This document shows positions 8,861-18,202 of a stretch of 18,652 bases of DNA, in pieces. Both the position numbers and the translations under genes were made by a program. The notes under the pieces are model-generated. The model worked only from the letters and a program-made list of their open reading frames with translations, was not told where the DNA came from and made no database searches. Location: NCBI GenBank assembly GCA_905220665.1, contig CAJNAR010000122.1, positions 1 through 18,652 of the forward strand, read 5' to 3'. The DNA comes from Albugo candida. Its lineage: Eukaryota; Oomycota; Peronosporomycetes; Albuginales; Albuginaceae. The stretch's first letter is position 1; each line of letters starts with the position of its first letter.

Positions 8861-9344
8861 ATCGACATCTATTTTCTTCTTGTACTCGCACTCATTGACA
8901 CAATGCGATGCCTTTCTATATATAAGTCCGGTGTGAGCTCTCCATCATGCTGATATTGGTTCCTGTAGGCTTGATGGTTCAAGGATGAATAACCGTTCAG
9001 GTTGTTACTAAACTTATATTAAAGTGTGTTTGAGAAATCTGGTTTTTGAGCTCTGAAAAACATAGGAATTTGAGAAATCAATGTTTTAAAGATCAGTTTC
9101 AAGGCGAAATCTATCTGGATATTCTTATAAGAAAGTCGCACATAGTTGCTTCTATGCAGATTGTTCTGAATGTTTCCCCTGTCCAACACTGCACAACTCA
9201 CCATGACATTGTACCAGGAATGGCTTCATGCACGTTATCACAAGGCTGATGCCTTATCACACAACAGAAAAAATCAGTTGTCATGAAATGGAGTCTCATG
9301 CTCGCAAGTTTATAAAATCAATCTCAAGTACTTTCTAACTAATA
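8861..9344 (+). repeat. Unit 11, core-only (C), 484 bp
   Basis: Exits by TAACTAATAATCGAC like units 8 and 16, but its core is the common L-type core, not the A-rich variant. It has a 4-bp deletion at TTTATAAAATCAATC and TTTTAAAGATC for TTTTAGAGATC. It is probably a recombinant between an L core and a C junction. Confidence 0.93.
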
Positions 9345-10473
9345 ATCGACATCTATTTTCTTCTTGTACTCGCACTGATTGACACAATGCGATGCCTTTC
9401 TATATATAAGTCCGGTGTGAGCTCTCCATCATGCTGATATTGGTTCCTGTAGGCTTGATGGTTCAAGGATGAATAACCGTTCAGTTGTTACTAAACTTAT
9501 ATTAAAGTGTTTGAGAAATCTGGTTTTTGAGCTCTGAAAAACATAGGAATTTGAGAAATCAATGTTTTAGAGATCAGTTTCAAGGCGAAATCTATCTGGA
9601 TATTCTTATAAGAAAGTCGCACATAGTTGCTTCTATGCAGATTTTCTGAATGTTTCCCCTGTCCAACACTGCACAACTCACCATGACATTGTACCAGGAA
9701 TGGCTTCATGCACGTTATCACAAGGCTGATGCCTTATCACACAACAGAAAAAATCAGTTGTCATGAAATGGAGTCTCATGCTCGCAAGTTTATGAAATTG
9801 GTCAATCTCAAGTACTTTCTAACTAATGCAAATGCTGGCACCAGTCCATTTATTCAATCAGGAAAAGTGATCGAGTAAGTTACCACGGATACAAATGTCT
9901 AGACCCTTGTGAGATATCTATCACTTTGGCACGTTCATAAAGTACAGCCACATGAATTGATTGCAGTATCACTCCAACATGCTGGCGTATAATATCAGAG
10001 AAGCCCGTTCTTTTCTCATAGTGAAGCTCGCAACAAACTGCTCCAAGATCCCTTTCTTAACATGATCGCGTACAAAAAATGATAGCGAATATCGGTGTGT
10101 TGCGTACGAATCTGATTTCCTTCGTTGTTTGTAATTGCGATTGCAAAAGAATGTATACTTCACGCCATCATTGACAACGATCACGTCTTTTCAGTTTTGA
10201 GTGGGACTTTGACACAAAATTAAATCTTTAAATCGCTGCGTAATCACTCAGGTGTCCAAAATGCCAGGAGGCAACATGTATCACACGACATTTCTGTAAC
10301 CCGTTCTCTGTCCTCGAGGACTCTCTGCTTCTCGACATTATTTTCTTATTATCGTATGATGTTTTGCAAAACAACCTGATGTGAGTTTTTTCTGTATGTT
10401 CAATTCATGAAGAAAGCGAAATATGCTTCAGGGGAATATTAGACAACTGCTAAAGCAGGTAGCTTGCATGAGC
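9345..10473 (+). repeat. Unit 12, long (L1), 1129 bp
   Basis: The module at 9973-10284 has the GATTTCC marker. Four private indels lie in the core: GTTCAGTTG (-1), AAAGTGTTTGAG (-2), CAGATTTTCTG (-1) and AAATTGGTCAATC (+1). None preserves a reading frame, and one opens a 74-codon minus-strand frame at 9497-9721. Confidence 0.93.
9973..10284 (-). pseudogene. 312-bp module of unit 12, decayed RNase H remnant
   Basis: Carries the GATTTCC marker of units 9 and 17. The core indels of this unit do not extend into the module. Confidence 0.55.
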
Positions 10474-11604
10474 ATCGACATCTATTTTCTTCTTGTACTC
10501 GCACTCATTGACACAATGCGATGCCTTTCTATATATAAGTCCGGTGTGAGCTCTCCATCATGCTGATATTGGTTCCTGTAGGCTTGATGGTTCAAGGATG
10601 AATAACCGTTCAGGTTGTTACTAAACTTATACTAAAGTGTGTTTGAGAAATCTGGTTTTTGAGCTCTGAAAAACATAGGAATTTGAGAAATCAATGTTTT
10701 AGAGATCAGTTTCAGGCGAAATCTATCTGGATATTCTTATAAGAAAGTCGCACATAGTTGCTTCTATGCAGATTGTTCTGAATGTTTCCCCTGTCCAACA
10801 CTGCACAACTCACCATGACATTGTACCAGGAATGGCTTCATGCACGTTATCACAAGGCTGATGCCTTATCACACAACAGAAAAAATCAGTTGTCATGAAA
10901 TGGAGTCTCATGCTCGCAAGTTTATGAAATTGTCAATCTCAAGTACTTTCTAACTAATGCAAATGCTGGCACCAGTCCATTTATTCAATCAGGAAAAGTG
11001 ATCGAGTAAGTTACCACGGATACAAATGTCTAGACCCTTGTGAGATATCTATCACTTTGGCACGTTCATAAAGTACAGCCACATGAATTGATTGCAGTAT
11101 CACTCCAACATGCTGGCGTATAATATCAGAGAAGCCCGTTCTTTTCTCATAGTGAAGCTCGCAACAAACTGCTCCAAGATCCCTTTCTTAACATGATCGC
11201 GTACAAAAAATGATAGCGAATATCGGTGTGTTGCGTACGAATCTGATGTCCTTCGTTGTTTGTAATTGCGATTGCAAAAGAATGTATACTTCACGCCATC
11301 ATTGACAACGATCACGTCTTTTCAGTTTTGAGTGGGACTTTGACACAAAATTAAATCTTTAAATCGCTGCGTAATCACTCAGGTGTCCAAAATGCCAGGA
11401 GGCAACATGTATCACACGACATTTCTGTAACCCGTTCTCTGTCCTCGAGGACTCTCTGCTTCTCGACATTATTTTCTTATTATCGTATGATGTTTTGCAA
11501 AACAACCTGATGTGAGTTTTTTCTGTATGTTCAATTCATGAAGAAAGCGAAATATGCTTCAGGGGAATATTAGACAACTGCTAAAGCAGGTAGCTTGCAT
11601 GAGC
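10474..11604 (+). repeat. Unit 13, long (L), 1131 bp
   Basis: GAATTGATTGCAG before the module, as in units 5, 9 and 12. Private changes: TTATACTAAAG and a 1-bp loss at GTTTCAGGCG, which breaks the short core frames on both strands. Confidence 0.93.
11104..11415 (-). pseudogene. 312-bp module of unit 13, decayed RNase H remnant
   Basis: GATGTCC form, matching units 5, 6 and 10, with the same frame breaks. Confidence 0.55.
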
Positions 11605-12736
11605 ATCGACATCTATTTTCTTCTTGTACTCGCACTCATTGACACAATGCGATGCCTTTCTATATATAAGTCCGGTGTGAGCTCTCCATCATGCTGATAT
11701 TGGTTCCTGTAGGCTTGATGGTTCAAGGATGAATAACCGTTCAGGTTGTTACTAAACTTATATTAAAGTGTGTTTGAGAAATCTGGTTTTTGAGCTCTGA
11801 AAAACATAGGAATTTGAGAAATCAATGTTTTAGAGATCAGTTTCAAGGCGAAATCTATCTGGATATTCTTATAAGAAAGTCGCACATAGTTGCTTCTATG
11901 CAGATTGTTCTGAATGTTTCCCCTGTCCAACACTGCACAACTCACCATGACATTGTACCAGGAATGGCTTCATGCACGTTATCACAAGGCTGATGCCTTA
12001 TCACACAACAGAAAAAATCAGTTGTCATGAAATGGAGTCTCATGCTCGCAAGTTTATGAAATTGTCAATCTCAAGTACTTTCTAACTAATGCAAATGCTG
12101 GCACCAGTCCATTTATTCAATCAGGAAAAGTGATCGAGTAAGTTACCACGGATACAAATGTCTAGACCCTTGTGAGATATCTATCACTTTGGCACGTTCA
12201 TAAAGTACAGCCACATGAATTTATTGCAGTATCACTCCAACATGCTGGCGTATAATATCAGAAAAGCCCGTTCTTTTCTCATAGTGAAGCTCGCAACAAA
12301 CTGCTCCAAGATTCCTTTCTTAAAATGATCGCGTACAAAAAATGATAGCGAATACCGGTGTGTTGCGCACGAATCTGATGTCCTTCGTTGTTTGTAATTG
12401 CGATTGCAAAAGAATGTATACTTCACGCCATCATTGACAACGATCACGTCTTTTCAGTTTTGAGTGGGACTTTGACACAAAATTGAATCTTTAAATCGCT
12501 GCGTAATCACTCAGGTGTCCAAAATGCCAGGAGGCAACATGTATCACACGACATTTCTGTAACCCGTTCTCTGTCCTCGAGGACTCTCTGCTTCTCGACA
12601 TTATTTTCTTATTATCGTATGATGTTTTGCAAAACAACCTGATATGAGTTTTTTCTGTATGTCCAATTCATGAAGAAATCGAAATATTCTTCAGGGGATT
12701 ATTAGACAACTGCTAAAGCAGGGAGCTTGCATGATT
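11605..12736 (+). repeat. Unit 14, long (L, block-terminal), 1132 bp
   Basis: The module has linked changes shared with unit 19: CAGAAAAGCCC, GATTCCTTTCTTAAAATG and AATACCGG with GCGCACG. The distal spacer has the AAATCGAAATATTCTTC variant of units 6 and 19. Private change: GCAGGGAGC. Confidence 0.93.
12236..12547 (-). pseudogene. 312-bp module of unit 14, decayed RNase H remnant, diverged subtype
   Basis: About seven substitutions from the common form, most of them shared with unit 19. In the second frame the charged stretch becomes FVRDHFKKG, and the tyrosine before ATHRYS becomes cysteine. No frame is repaired. AAATTGAATC is shared with unit 18. Confidence 0.55.
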
Positions 12737-13556
12737 ATCGACATCTATTTTTTTCTTGTACTCGCACTCATTGACACAATGCGATGCCTTTCTATATATA
12801 ACTCCGGTGTGAACTCTCCATCATGCTGATATTGGTTCCTGTAGGCTTGATGGTTCAAGGATGAATAACCGTTCAGGTTGTTACTAAACTTATATTAAAG
12901 TGTGTTTGAGAAATCTGGTTTTTGAGCTCTGAAAAACATAGGAATTTGAGAAATCAATGTTTTAGAGATCAGTTTCAAGGCGAAATCTATCTGGATATTC
13001 TTATAAGAAAGTCGCACATAGTTGCTTCTATGCAGATTGTTCTGAATGTTTCTCCTGTCCAACACTGCACAACTCACTATAACAATGTACCAGGAATGGC
13101 TTCATGCACGTTATCACAAGGCTGATGCCTTATCACACAACAGAAAAAATCAGTTGTCATGAAATGGAGTCTCATGCTCGCAAGTTTATAAAATTGTCAA
13201 TCTCAAGTACTTTCTAACTAATGTAGATGCTAGCACCAGTCCATTTATTCAATCAGGAAAAGTGATCGAGTAAGTTACCACGGATACAAATGTCTAGACC
13301 CTTGTGAGATATCTATCATCTTGGCACGTTCATAAAGTGCAGCCACATGAATTTATTGCAGTATCACACGACATTTCTGTAACCCGTTCTCTGTCCTCCA
13401 GGACTCTCTGCTTCTCGACATTACTTGCTCATTATCGTATGATGTTTTGCAAAACAACCTGATATGAGTTTTTTCTGTATGTTCAATTCATGAAGAAAGC
13501 GAAATATGCTTCAGGGGAATATTAGACAACTGCTAAAGCAGGTAGCTTGCATGATT
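12737..13556 (+). repeat. Unit 15, medium (M, subtype 1), 820 bp
   Basis: Counterpart of unit 7. Private change next to the TATA box: AACTCCGGTGTGAACTCTCC, which creates two ACTC repeats. Unit 20 looks like the product of a deletion between exactly these repeats. Confidence 0.93.
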
Positions 13557-14036
13557 ATCGACATCTATTTTCTTCTTGTACTCGCACTCATTGACACAAT
13601 GCGATGCCTTTCTATATATAAGTCCGGTGTGAGCTCTCCATCATGCTGATATTGGTTCCTGTAGGCTTGATGGTTCAAGGATGAATAACCGTTCACGTTG
13701 TTACTAAACTTATATTAAAGTGTGTTTGAGAAATCTGGTTTTTGAGCTCCTGAAAAACATAGGAAATTTGAGAAATCAATGTTTTAGAGATCAGTTTCAA
13801 GGAAAAATCTATCTGGAAATTCTTAAAAGAAAGTCGCACATAGTTGCTTCTATGCAGAATGTTTCTCCTGTCCAACACTGCACAACTCACTATAACAATG
13901 TATCACGAATGGCTTCATGCACGTTATCACAAGGCTGATGCCTTATCACACAACAGAAAAAATCAGTTGTCATGAAATGGAGTCTCATGCTCGCAAGTTT
14001 ATGAAATTGTCAATCTCAAGTACTTTCTAACTAATA
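13557..14036 (+). repeat. Unit 16, core-only (C), 480 bp
   Basis: Counterpart of unit 8 (A-rich core, TAACTAATAATCGAC exit). Private changes: GTTCACGTTG, an extra A at AGGAAATTTG, and a 9-bp deletion giving ATGCAGAATGTTT. Confidence 0.93.
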
Positions 14037-15159
14037 ATCGACATCTATTTTCTTCTTGTACTCGCACTGATTGACACAATGCGATGCCTTTCTATATATA
14101 AGTCCGGTGTGAGCTCTCCATCATGCTGATATTGGTTCCTGTAGGCTTGATGGTTCAAGGATGAATAACCGTTCAGGTTGTTACTAAACTTATATTAAAG
14201 TGTGTTTGAGAAATCTGGTTTTTGAGCTCTGAAAAACATAGGAATTTGAGAAATCAATGTTTTAGAGATCAGTTTCAAGGCGAAATCTATCTGGATATTC
14301 TTATAAGAAAGTCGCACATAGTTGCTTCTATGCAGATTGTTCTGAATGTTTCCCCTGTCCAACACTGCACAACTCACCATGACATTGTACCAGGAATGGC
14401 TTCATGCACGTTATCACAAGGCTGATGCCTTATCACACAACAGAAAAAATCAGTTGTCATGAAATGGAGTCTCATGCTCGCAAGTTTATGAAATTGTCAA
14501 TCTCAAGTACTTTCTAACTAATGCAAATGCTGGCACCAGTCCATTTATTCAATCAGGAAAAGTGATCGAGTAAGTTACCACGGATACAAATGTCTAGACC
14601 CTTGTGAGATATCTATCACTTTGGCACGTTCATAAAGTACAGCCACATGAATTTATTGCAGTATCACTCCAACATGCTGGCGTATAATATCAGAGAAGCC
14701 CGTTCTTTTCTCATAGTGAAGCTCGCAACAAACTGCTCCAAGATCCCTTTCTTAACATGATCGCGTACAAAAAATGATAGCGAATATCGGTGTGTTGCGT
14801 ACGAATCTGATTTCCTTCGTTGTTTGTAATTGCGATTGCAAAAGAATGTATACTTCACGCCATCATTGACAACGATCACGTCTTTTCAGTTTTGAGTGGG
14901 ACTTTGACACAAAATTAAATCTTTAAATCGCTGCGTAATCACTCAGGTGTCCAAAATGCCAGGAGGCAACATGTATCACACGACATTTCTGTAACCCGTT
15001 CTCTGTCCTCGAGGACTCTCTGCTTCTCGACATTATTTTCTTATTATCGTATGATGTTTTGCAAAACAACCTGATATGAGTTTTTTCTGTATGTTCCAAT
15101 TCATGAAGAAAGCGAAATATGCTTCAGGGGAATATTAGACAACTGCAAGCAGGTAGCTT
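14037..15159 (+). repeat. Unit 17, long (L1), 1123 bp, truncated 3' end
   Basis: Counterpart of units 9 and 12 (CACTGATT, GATTTCC). The end is abnormal: AACTGCAAGC has lost TA and A from AACTGCTAAAGC, and AGCTT then joins CTTCTTG of the next unit, skipping about 22 bp. CTT microhomology lies at the join. Confidence 0.9.
14668..14979 (-). pseudogene. 312-bp module of unit 17, decayed RNase H remnant
   Basis: Third copy with the GATTTCC marker, supporting equivalence of units 9, 12 and 17. Frame breaks unchanged. Confidence 0.55.
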
Positions 15160-15775
15160 CTTCTTGTACTCGCACTCATTGACACAATGCGATGCCTTTC
15201 TATATATAAGTCCGGTGTGAGCTCTCCATCATGCTGATATTGGTTCCTGTAGTCTGGATGATTCAAGGATGAATAACCGTTCAGGTTGTTACTAAACTTA
15301 TATTAAAGTGTGTTTGAGAAATCTGGTTTTTGAGCTCTGAAAAACATAGGAATTTGAGAAATCAATGTTTTAGAGATCAGTTTCAAGGCGAAATCTATCT
15401 GGATATTCTTATAAGAAAGTCGCACATAGTTGCTTCTATGCAGATTGTTCTGAATGTTTCCCCTGTCCAACACTGCACAACTCACCATGACATTGTACCA
15501 GGAATGGCTTCATGCACGTTATCACAAGGCTGATGCCTTATCACACAACAGAAAAAATCAGTTGTCATGAAATGGAGTCTCATGCTCGCAAGTTTATGAA
15601 ATTGTCAATCTCAAGTACTTTCTAACTAATGCAAATGCTGGCACCAGTCCATTTATTCAATCAGGAAAAGTGATCGAGTAAGTTACCACGGATACAAATG
15701 TCTAGACCCTTGTGAGATATCTATCACTTTGGCACGTTCATAAAGTACAGCCACATGAATTTATTGCAGTATCAC

Positions 15776-16077
15776 TCCAACATGCTGGCGTATAATATCA
15801 GAGAAGCCCGTTCTTTTCTCATAGTGAAGCTCGAAACAAACTGCTCCAAGGCGAGGGAGGGTTCGTGAGGGAAGGTAGGAAAGATGGATAGCGGAGAGAG
15901 CGGTGTGGCTGCCTTCGTTGTTTGTAATTGCGATTGCAAAAGAATGTATACTTCACGCCATCATTGACAACGATCACGTCTTTTCAGTTTTGAGTGGGAC
16001 TTTGACACAAAATTGAATCTTTAAATCGCTGCGTAGTCACTCAGGTGTCCAAAATGCCAGGAGGCAACATGTATCAC
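15776..16077 (-). pseudogene. 302-bp module of unit 18, remnant with motif region replaced
   Basis: Both GTATCAC flanks and both ends of the module are normal. The middle (15851-15911), which in other copies encodes the TQHTDIRYHF and FVRDHVKKG motifs, is replaced by G-rich sequence, so no RNase H-like motif survives here except ELHY at the end. Confidence 0.5.
15851..15911. other. G-rich scrambled patch replacing normal module sequence
   Basis: Between CTGCTCCAAG and CCTTCGTTG the other long units have a near-invariant 71-nt stretch; here it is 61 nt, with about half its bases G. Short matches remain inside (GGATAGCG, CGGTGTG), so it is an in-place corruption or a heavily mutated tract, not a clean insertion. 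Confidence 0.75.
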
Positions 16078-16296
16078 ACGACATTTCTGTAACCCGTTCT
16101 CTGTCCTCGAGGACTCTCTGCTTCTCGACATTATTTTCTTATTATCGTATGATGTTTTGCAAAACAACCTGATGTGAGTTTTTTCTGTATGTTCAATTCA
16201 TGAAGAAAGCGAAATATGCTTCAGTGGAATATTAGACAACTGCTAAAGCAGGTAGCTTGCATGATTATGGACATCTATTTTCTTCTTGTACTCGCA

Positions 16297-16420
16297 CATG
16301 CGATGCCTTTCTATATTGGGGTCCGGTTTGGAGGGCGTTTCCGGCCTGATATTGGTTCTTGTATGTGGCTGTGAATTTCAAATGGTGAATACAGTCTCAG
16401 GTGTGTAGTATGAAGACTAT
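16297..16420. other. Patchily diverged tract covering the TATA region of unit 19
   Basis: CACTCATTGACACAATGCG is shortened to CACATGCG, then CTATAT runs into TGGGGTCCGG. Islands such as GTCCGGT, GATATTGGTTC and CAGGTTGT-like fragments still align with other units, separated by many differences. Normal sequence resumes at TATATTAAAGTGTG. Confidence 0.75.
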
Positions 16421-16894
16421 ATTAAAGTGTGTTTGAGAAATCTGGTTTTTGAGCTCTGAAAAACATAGGAATTTGAGAAATCAATGTTTTAGAGATCAGT
16501 TTCAAGGCGAAATCTATCTGGATATTCTTATAAGAAAGTCGCACATAGTTGCTTCTATGCAGATTGTTCTGAATGTTTCCCCTGTCCAACACTGCACAAC
16601 TCACCATGACATTGTACCAGGAATGGCTTCATGCACGTTATCACAAGGCTGATGCCTTATCACACAACAGAAAAAATCAGTTGTCATGAAATGGAGTCTC
16701 ATGCTCGCAAGTTTATGAAATTGTCAATCTCAAGTACTTTCTAACTAATGCAAATGCTGGCACCAGTCCATTTATTCAATCAGGAAAAGTGATCGAGTAA
16801 GTTACCACGGATACAAATGTCTAGACCCTTGTGAGATATCTATCACTTTGGCACGTTCATAAAGTACAGCCACATGAATTTATTGCAGTATCAC

Positions 16895-17206
16895 TCCAAC
16901 ATGCTGGCGTATAATATCAGAAAAGCCCGTTCTTTTCTCATAGTGAAGCTCGCAACAAACTGCTCCAAGATTCCTTTCTTAAAATGATCGCGTACAAAAA
17001 ATGATAGCGAATACCGGTGTGTTGCGCACGAATCTGATGTCCTTCGTTGTTTGTAATTGCGATTGCAAAAGAATGTATACTTCACGCCATCATTGACAAC
17101 GATCACGTCTTTTCAGTTTTGAGTGGGACTTTGACACAAAATTAAATCTTTAAATCGCTGCGTAATCACTCAGGTGTCCAAAATGCCAGGAGGCAACATG
17201 TATCAC
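16895..17206 (-). pseudogene. 312-bp module of unit 19, decayed RNase H remnant, diverged subtype
   Basis: Shares the substitution set of the unit 14 module but has AAATTAAATC, so the two are sister copies. The module is intact although the start of the same unit is scrambled. Confidence 0.55.
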
Positions 17207-17395
17207 ACGACATTTCTGTAACCCGTTCTCTGTCCTCGAGGACTCTCTGCTTCTCGACATTATTTTCTTATTATCGTATGATGTTTTGCAAAACAACCTG
17301 ATATGAGTTTTTTCTGTATGTCCAATTCATGAAGAAATCGAAATATTCTTCAGGGGATTATTAGACAACTGCTAAAGCAGGTAGCTTGCATGATT

Positions 17396-18202
17396 ATCGA
17401 CATCTATTTTTTTCTTGTACTCGCACTCATTGACACAATGCGATGCCTTTCTATATATAACTCTCCATCATGCGAGATTGGTTCCTGTAGTCTGGATGAT
17501 TCAAGGATGAAAAACCGTTCAGGTTGTTACTAAACTTATATTAAAGTGTGTTTGAGAAATCTGGTTTTTGAGCTCTGAAAAACATAGGAATTTGAGAAAT
17601 CAATGTTTTAGAGATCAGTTTCAAGGAAAAATCTATCTGGAAATTCTTAAAAGAAAGTCGCACATAGTTGCTTCTATGCAGATTGTTCTGAATGTTTCTC
17701 CTGTCCAACACTGCACAACTCACTATAACAATGTACCAGGAATGGCTTCATGCACGTTATTACAAGGCTGATGCCTTATCAAACAACAGAAAAAATCAGT
17801 TGTCATGAAATGGAGTCTCATGCTCGCAAGTTTATAAAATTGTCAATCTCAAGTACTTTCTAACTAATGTAGATGCTAGCACCAGTCCATTTATTCAATC
17901 AGGAAAAGTGATCGAGTAAGTTACCACGGATACAAATGTCTAGACCCTTGTGAGATATCTATCATCTTGGCACGTTCATAAAGTGCAGCCACATGAATTT
18001 ATTGCAGTATCACACGACATTTCTGTAACCCGTTCTCTATCCTCGAGGACTCTCTGCTTCTCGACATTATTTGCTCATTATCGTATGATGTTTTGCAAAA
18101 CAACCTGATATGAGTTTTTTCTGTATGTCCAATTCATGAAGAAAGCGAAATATGCTTCAGGGGAATATTAGATACCAGCTAAAGCAGATAGCTTGCACAA
18201 TT
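17396..18202 (+). repeat. Unit 20, medium (M, subtype 1), 807 bp
   Basis: M-unit markers as in units 7 and 15, but with the A-rich core variant otherwise seen only in C units 2, 8 and 16 and in partial unit 21. A 12-bp deletion after the TATA box leaves ATATAACTCTCCATC, and ATGCGAGATTGG has also lost bases. It shares TAGTCTGGATGATTC with unit 18. Confidence 0.92.

Larger units (their letters stand above)
8861..11604 (+). repeat. C-L-L trimer, second copy of nested duplication (2744 bp)
   Basis: Units 11, 12 and 13, paired with units 8-10. Unit 12 carries four small private indels absent from unit 9, so this copy has drifted since duplication or contains sequence errors. Confidence 0.65.
5290..12736 (+). 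repeat. Higher-order block 2 (M C L L C L L L), 7447 bp
   Basis: Eight units. The first (unit 7) matches units 15 and 20 in linked markers: TTTATAAAATTG at the core end, GTAGATGCTAGC at the spacer start, ATCTTGGC, and CCTCCAGG in place of CCTCGAGG. The last (unit 14) carries the AAATCGAAATATTCTTC spacer variant that precedes the next M unit. Compared with block 3 it holds one extra C-L-L segment, explained by the tandem duplication 6109-8860 / 8861-11604. Confidence 0.75.
15160..16266 (+). repeat. Unit 18, long (L), 1107 bp, 5' truncated, with a scrambled patch
   Basis: Starts about 15 bp inside the normal unit start. It has TAGTCTGGATGATTC for TAGGCTTGATGGTTC, shared only with unit 20. The module (15776-16077) contains a 61-nt G-rich stretch replacing about 71 nt of normal sequence. 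Other private changes: CTCGAAACAAAC, GCGTAGTCAC and CAGTGGAAT. Confidence 0.9.
12737..17395 (+). repeat. Higher-order block 3 (M C L L L), 4659 bp
   Basis: Five units in the same order as block 2 without the extra C-L-L segment. Matching positions share markers: unit 16 with unit 8 (A-rich core and core-only junction), unit 17 with unit 9 (GATTTCC in the module), and unit 19 with unit 14 (GATTCCTTTCTTAAAATG in the module and the terminal spacer variant). It contains both of the window's scrambled patches. Confidence 0.75.
16267..17395 (+). repeat. Unit 19, long (L, block-terminal), 1129 bp, promoter region scrambled
   Basis: Starts ATGGAC instead of ATCGAC. From about 16297 to 16420 it matches other units only in patches, and its TATA box is lost. 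From 16421 onward it is normal; its module matches unit 14 and its terminal spacer matches units 6 and 14. Confidence 0.9.
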
